7,747 nt of DNA from CAMTWB01 sp037441775 (lineage in GTDB: Bacteria; Desulfobacterota; Syntrophia; Syntrophales; CAMTWB01). Both the position numbers and the translations under genes were made by a program. Under the pieces are notes generated by a model. The model saw only the letters and a list, made by a program, of their open reading frames with translations, was not told the DNA's origin and searched no databases. This document shows, in pieces, positions 4,249 through 7,747 of the stretch. Each line of letters starts with the position of its first letter. The first letter of the stretch is position 1. The stretch is from contig JBBIRO010000069.1 of the NCBI GenBank assembly GCA_037441775.1, positions 1-7,747 of the forward strand, written 5' to 3'.

Positions 4249-5775
4249 TTACCCACCTCCAGATTTTTCGACGACCCCGGCAGCACAGGCGAGCAGTTTC
4301 TGTTCCGTGGCTTGTTGCCTTGAAAATTCGCCCACCAGCCGACCTTCGCGCATGACTAGAGCCCTGTCGCTCATTCCCAGGATCTCCGGCATTTCTGAGG
4401 ATATTAAGAGGATGCCCACCCCGCTGTTGGCCAGATCATTAATGAGACTGTATATCTCCTGTTTTGCCGCAACATCCACGCCTCGGGTTGGTTCATCCAG
4501 GATGAGCAGATGGGCTTGGGCGAGAAGCCACTTGGCCAATACAACCTTTTGCTGATTGCCTCCGCTGAGGGTCCGGACCAACCTGTCAATCTCGGGCGGC
4601 CGGATACGCAGTTCTTGCACCTTGGATCGGACCAGCGAGTTTTGGTGACGACGGTTCAATATGCCCCAACGGCTCATCAGGTGAAAGTTGGCAAGACTGA
4701 TGTTATCGCGAATCGAAATAAAAAGTACCAGGCCGTCCCGCATGCGGTCCTCGGTCAACATGGCAATGCCCGCTCTCAAAGCGTCACGGGGCGACTTGGA
4801 ATGAACCGCCTGCCCATTCATCCGAATATCGCCCGCAGTGGGCCGGTCGGCGCCAAAGATACAGCGGGCCAGCTCCGTGCGCCCGCTCCCTATCAACCCG
4901 TAGAGGCCGACTATTTCCCCCTGGGCTACGGAAAAAGAAATGTTTTCGAAAGATCCCGCCCGACCCAGGCCGCTTAGCGCCAGAATCTCGCCGCCTGGCC
5001 GGGAAGTTCTATCGGGAAAGATGTCCTGAAGATTCCTGCCGACCATCATCTTGATCAAGTCGCTCTTCGTCGTTTCCTTAGTGCGCACTGTACCCACGAG
5101 GGCGCCATCCTTGAGCACGGTAACTCGGTCGGCTATCTCAAAGACTTCGTCTAACCGATGGGAGATATAGAGGATTAAAGCAGGGCTCTCCTTGATCTGT
5201 TTAATCAGAGCAAACAAACGCTTCATCTCAGCCTGAGAAAGAACGGCTGAGGGCTCGTCCATGATCAAAATTCGTGGCCTGACAGCAACCGCCTTGGTAA
5301 TCTCAACCATTTGCTGTTGGGAAACGCTCAAGCGGGAGACAGGTTTCCGCACGTTAATGTCAATAAAACCGATCTCGTCAACAATTTCTTGTGCTCTGCG
5401 GTGCGCCTCTGGCCAGTTTATCCACCATTTCAGCCTGCCGGCAGGCATATCGCCCAAGAGGATGTTCTCGGTCACCGTCAAGTGGCGCACCAAACTGAAA
5501 TGCTGATGCACAACGCGAATCCCAAGCCGCTGGGCAAATTGCGGGCTGTCGATTTCCATCGCTGTTCCGTTAAGCAGGATCTGTCCCTTGTCTGCCGGTA
5601 CCTCACCGCTCAGGATTTTGACCAGCGTGCTCTTACCGGCGCCATTTTCGCCGACAATAGCGTGCACCTCTCCGCTCTCGGCTGAAAAATCTACCTCCTG
5701 TAAGGCTTTAGTGGCGCCGTAAGTCTTGCTGATGCCCTGCATCAGAAGGAATGCTGTCGTTTCAGTTCGTTTCAT
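4249..5775 (-). CDS. Duplicated-domain ATPase of a CUT2/ribose-type sugar ABC importer
   Basis: This 508-residue cytoplasmic ATPase (RbsA/MglA-like) energises the neighbouring permease. The first ABC domain has Walker A GENGAGKST (42-50), Q-loop Q91, signature LSVSQQQ (149-155), Walker B LIMDEP (170-175) and H-loop H206. The second domain is the usual degenerate one: Walker A GLIGSGRTEL (293-302, with R for K), signature LSGGNQQK (403-410), Walker B LLILDEP (423-429) and a serine (S460) where the H-loop histidine would be. This asymmetry is normal for sugar ATPases of this class, and the length is normal. The ATG at 5775 has only a weak upstream AGG; the alternative Met12 has no better site. 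It lies 172 bp after the dehydrogenase gene, and a hairpin in that gap may adjust expression between the two. The substrate cannot be read from the ATPase; ribose, xylose, galactose, rhamnose or polyol-type solutes are all possible. Confidence 0.94.
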   Translation of the reverse strand: MKRTETTAFLLMQGISKTYGATKALQEVDFSAESGEVHAIVGENGAGKSTLVKILSGEVPADKGQILLNGTAMEIDSPQFAQRLGIRVVHQHFSLVRHLTVTENILLGDMPAGRLKWWINWPEAHRRAQEIVDEIGFIDINVRKPVSRLSVSQQQMVEITKAVAVRPRILIMDEPSAVLSQAEMKRLFALIKQIKESPALILYISHRLDEVFEIADRVTVLKDGALVGTVRTKETTKSDLIKMMVGRNLQDIFPDRTSRPGGEILALSGLGRAGSFENISFSVAQGEIVGLYGLIGSGRTELARCIFGADRPTAGDIRMNGQAVHSKSPRDALRAGIAMLTEDRMRDGLVLFISIRDNISLANFHLMSRWGILNRRHQNSLVRSKVQELRIRPPEIDRLVRTLSGGNQQKVVLAKWLLAQAHLLILDEPTRGVDVAAKQEIYSLINDLANSGVGILLISSEMPEILGMSDRALVMREGRLVGEFSRQQATEQKLLACAAGVVEKSGGG

Positions 5776-5828
5776 ATCGATGAAACCTATAATCCCGCAA
5801 CTTTGACTGCTTCGTAAAAGTCACTTTT

Positions 5829-5858
5829 CCCCTCACCTCACGGGAGGTGATAAAGGGG
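5829..5858 (-). promoter_or_regulatory. Intercistronic hairpin between dehydrogenase and ATPase genes
   Basis: TCACCTC (5833-5839) pairs perfectly with GAGGTGA (5844-5850) around a 4-nt loop. An outer CCCC/GGGG pairing (5829-5832 with 5855-5858) extends it past a 4-nt bulge. No T-run follows on the minus strand. It could attenuate or process the operon mRNA at this junction, or sequester GAGGTG-like sequence. Confidence 0.4.
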
Positions 5859-5947
5859 ATGTAAAGCAACGCTTTTGAAATGCAGGCTATTATCACCATC
5901 ACACCAACCCTGTTGCTCTATTGCCCCTGTCAACCATGCGGCCGTTG

Positions 5948-7408
5948 TCAACCTGCCTTTGCTGTATTGAAAACAGACAGGGCGTTGTAAATAAGGACGG
6001 TTTTCTGCTGAGTCATTTCAAGAAGCGAGTCGTGGATGCTTTCCCGCCCATGTCCACTCATTTTTACGCCGCCGAAGGGCAGGTTCTCAGCCCTTACAGC
6101 GCTTGACCAATTGACTATTACCCCGCCCACGTCCAAGCGATAGGCCATGTCTAGGGCCGTGGCAAGATTATTCGTAAATACGGATGATTGAAGACCATAG
6201 GGGGTATTGTTGGCAAGTCCGACAACTTCGTCCATTGTGTGAAAAGGGATTACCGGGACCACCGGGCCGAAGGTCTCCTCTTGCATCATCTTTGCCTCCG
6301 GAGGCACCCTGTCCAAGACCGTGGGTTCGATGAAAGCGCCTCTCCGGCCGCCTCCGGCCCGTATCCGGCCCCCCAGGCCGACGGCGTCTTTGATGTCGTT
6401 TTCCACATCCTGGGCGGCTCTCTCTGTTATGAGCGGTCCAACATCCGTCCGTTCGTCCAAAGGATCTCCCACAATCAACTTTTTTGCTTTTTCCGAAAGT
6501 CTTTTTATAAACTCATCATGGATTGCTTCAGCAACAAATACTCTTTTAACCGCGCAGCATATTTGCCCGTTTCCTCGGGCCAGCCTTCCTAGAACAACCG
6601 CCTCTGCCGCCTCCTCCAGATCTGCGTCCGCGCAGACGATGGTCGCATCGCTTCCCCCCAGTTCCAGATGAACCTTTTTAAGGGTATCCGCCGCCAGCCG
6701 AGAAATCCGCTGACCCACCGGGGTGCTTCCGGTAAGAGAAATCAGATCGATTCCCGGCGCGCTTGCCAGATACTCACCAACTATCTTGCCAGGCCCAGTC
6801 ACCACCTGGTGAGCCGCCCGGGGAACGCCAGCCTCTTCAAGGATTTGGGCGATATTGAGCAGAGTCAACGGACAATCGCTCGGCGGCTTCACTATCACCG
6901 CGTTTCCCGCCGCCAATGCCGCCGCCGCCTTGTGAGCGTAGAGCTCCACCGGATAGTTGAAGGGGACGATGGCGGCTACAACGCCGACCGGTCTTCTAAT
7001 GGTAAAGGCAAAGTGCCGCTCCATACCGGGAACCATATCCATAGACATGCTTTTGCCGAATATCCGTTTCGATTCTTCGCCAAACCCACGAAATATCCTG
7101 ATCGCCGCGGCCAGTTCTTCCCGGGTTTGGCGAATGGGTTTCCCGTTTTCCCGGGCAAGAAGCATTGAAAGCTCTTCGCGTCTATCTTCCATAGCGAGGG
7201 CGCACCTAAACAGCAGGGCGGCCCGTTCGTAAGCAGGCAGCTCCGCCATTCTTGCCTTTGCTTCCTGAGCGGCCGCGACGGCTTTTTGCAAGTCTGGTTC
7301 CGTCGCTGCAGGCACCGTATCTATTACACTATTGTCAGCGGAGTTGATAACCTTAGAAACAGCCCCAATTGATGAGTCAACCCATCTGCTGTCAATCAAC
7401 ATCTTCAT
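5948..7408 (-). CDS. NAD(P)+-dependent aldehyde dehydrogenase, lactaldehyde/semialdehyde type
   Basis: This 486-residue cytosolic aldehyde dehydrogenase oxidises an aldehyde to its acid with NAD(P)+. Landmarks in order are the oxyanion asparagine in PFNYP (N151), cofactor lysine K174 in VIVKPPS, the TGSTPVG turn (226-232), general-base glutamate E249 in LELGG, the nucleophile in GQICCA (C284, the GQxC position, next to C285), EETFGP (377-382) and the PFGGVKMSGHGRE block near the C-terminus (444-456). The LELGGSDATIV and GQICCAVKR wording places it near lactaldehyde and semialdehyde dehydrogenases rather than retinal/betaine types, by eye. The start is well supported: AAGGAGG (7414-7420) lies five bases before the ATG. 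It is the first gene of the operon, ahead of a complete sugar importer, so it probably oxidises an aldehyde made from the imported compound. Exact substrate and cofactor preference are unknown. Confidence 0.93.
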   Translation of the reverse strand: MKMLIDSRWVDSSIGAVSKVINSADNSVIDTVPAATEPDLQKAVAAAQEAKARMAELPAYERAALLFRCALAMEDRREELSMLLARENGKPIRQTREELAAAIRIFRGFGEESKRIFGKSMSMDMVPGMERHFAFTIRRPVGVVAAIVPFNYPVELYAHKAAAALAAGNAVIVKPPSDCPLTLLNIAQILEEAGVPRAAHQVVTGPGKIVGEYLASAPGIDLISLTGSTPVGQRISRLAADTLKKVHLELGGSDATIVCADADLEEAAEAVVLGRLARGNGQICCAVKRVFVAEAIHDEFIKRLSEKAKKLIVGDPLDERTDVGPLITERAAQDVENDIKDAVGLGGRIRAGGGRRGAFIEPTVLDRVPPEAKMMQEETFGPVVPVIPFHTMDEVVGLANNTPYGLQSSVFTNNLATALDMAYRLDVGGVIVNWSSAVRAENLPFGGVKMSGHGRESIHDSLLEMTQQKTVLIYNALSVFNTAKAG

Positions 7409-7530
7409 CTGTGCCTCCTTAGGTTCTGGATGGGTAGCGATGGCAGAAAAAATCTTTCCAGTCCCCTTTGCTCCCTTGCATCTGCGCGGCTGAAAACGTA
7501 TATTTGTAATGGTAATTCATTTTTTATATA

Positions 7531-7556
7531 ATTATACATTAATTAATACTTGTCAA
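7531..7556 (-). promoter_or_regulatory. Candidate operon promoter with internal palindrome
   Basis: On the minus strand a perfect TTGACA (7556-7551) is followed by TATAAT at a short 14-bp spacing (7536-7531) or by the weaker AATTAT at 17 bp (7533-7528). The spacer contains the perfect palindrome ATTAATTAAT (7538-7547), well placed for a repressor. The leader to the dehydrogenase ATG would be about 115-120 nt. The region is AT-rich and no better promoter is seen upstream of the operon. Confidence 0.5.
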
Positions 7557-7721
7557 TAAATAATTTAACGCAAAAAACAACAGAGGTCATGCCTTAAGCC
7601 AGCCGAAAAAATAAAAAATTATTAGACAAAGGGCTTAATTTCTGTTAAAAACGCTAATATTTAGAAGCAGAATACAGATATAGACATAGGGGCATTTTTT
7701 TGAAACATAGAGGCAGCTTCG

Positions 7722-7747
7722 ATGGTGAATAAATGGAACGGTGTCAG
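7722..7747 (+). CDS. Possible start of a divergent gene (partial)
   Basis: An ATG at 7722 opens MVNKWNGV and stays open to the right edge. AGAGG (7709-7713) precedes it by eight bases, an acceptable ribosome-binding site. Its divergent position opposite a sugar-type operon would suit a regulator gene, but eight codons give no family information, and the function is a guess from context only. Confidence 0.3.

Larger units (their letters stand above)
7409..7747. other. AT-rich divergent control region, survey
   Basis: This 339-bp stretch holds the operon leader and promoter and, at its right end, a possible start of a + strand gene. An inverted pair TTAAGCC (7594-7600) and GGCTTAA (7632-7638) lies upstream of the operon promoter with 31 bp between the arms, which could be spaced half-sites for a regulator. 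There is no other coding frame of note, and the base composition is visibly much more AT-rich than the genes. Confidence 0.5.

Noticed and set aside
5762..5899. A 45-codon minus-strand frame between the dehydrogenase and ATPase genes, ending in YRFHRYETN and overlapping the ATPase start
   Set aside because: It lacks a convincing ribosome-binding site, is built largely from the hairpin sequence, overlaps the ATPase start and resembles no known family.

Overview
The window looks like a chromosomal piece of a Gram-negative bacterium of moderate to fairly high GC. An anaerobic deltaproteobacterium-like host (Desulfobacterota or similar) is my guess from gene style and intergenic structure. No rRNA, tRNA or marker gene is present to prove it.

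Layout. Bases 3-77 hold the last codons of an unidentified + strand gene, followed by a small hairpin repeat. Bases 241-330 carry a near-consensus sigma70-type promoter inside a repeat of about 90 bp. A structured leader of about 230 nt then leads to a complete two-TM potassium channel with a MthK-type RCK domain (537-1568, +). Downstream lie a 26-codon reading frame, a strong hairpin terminator (1652-1675) and a minus-strand gene remnant (about 1701-1751). The remnant stops where a second copy of the same promoter-bearing repeat begins (1750-1840). The channel gene is therefore bracketed by two direct repeats, each with its own TTGACR/TATACT promoter pointing right. From 1841 to 2055 no gene is seen, only a small dyad.

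The rest of the window is one minus-strand operon read right to left. It starts from an AT-rich promoter region (about 7531-7556) and encodes an aldehyde dehydrogenase (7408-5948), then a complete one-permease sugar ABC importer of the ribose/CUT2 type: duplicated-domain ATPase (5775-4249), permease (4246-3248) and exported substrate-binding protein (3108-2149). It closes at a clear rho-independent terminator (2056-2088). A possible divergent gene starts at 7722 and runs off the right edge.

Working together: the binding protein captures a sugar-like solute in the periplasm, the permease and ATPase import it, and the dehydrogenase presumably oxidises an aldehyde formed from it (lactaldehyde, glyceraldehyde or glycolaldehyde type). 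No kinase, isomerase or aldolase is in view, so the substrate cannot be named. The most unusual items are the duplicated promoter repeats flanking the channel gene, an internal ribosome-binding site in the channel gene at the place where MthK starts its soluble gating-ring subunit, and a 15-nt full-length anti-anti-Shine-Dalgarno match with no start codon at usable distance, ahead of the binding-protein gene.
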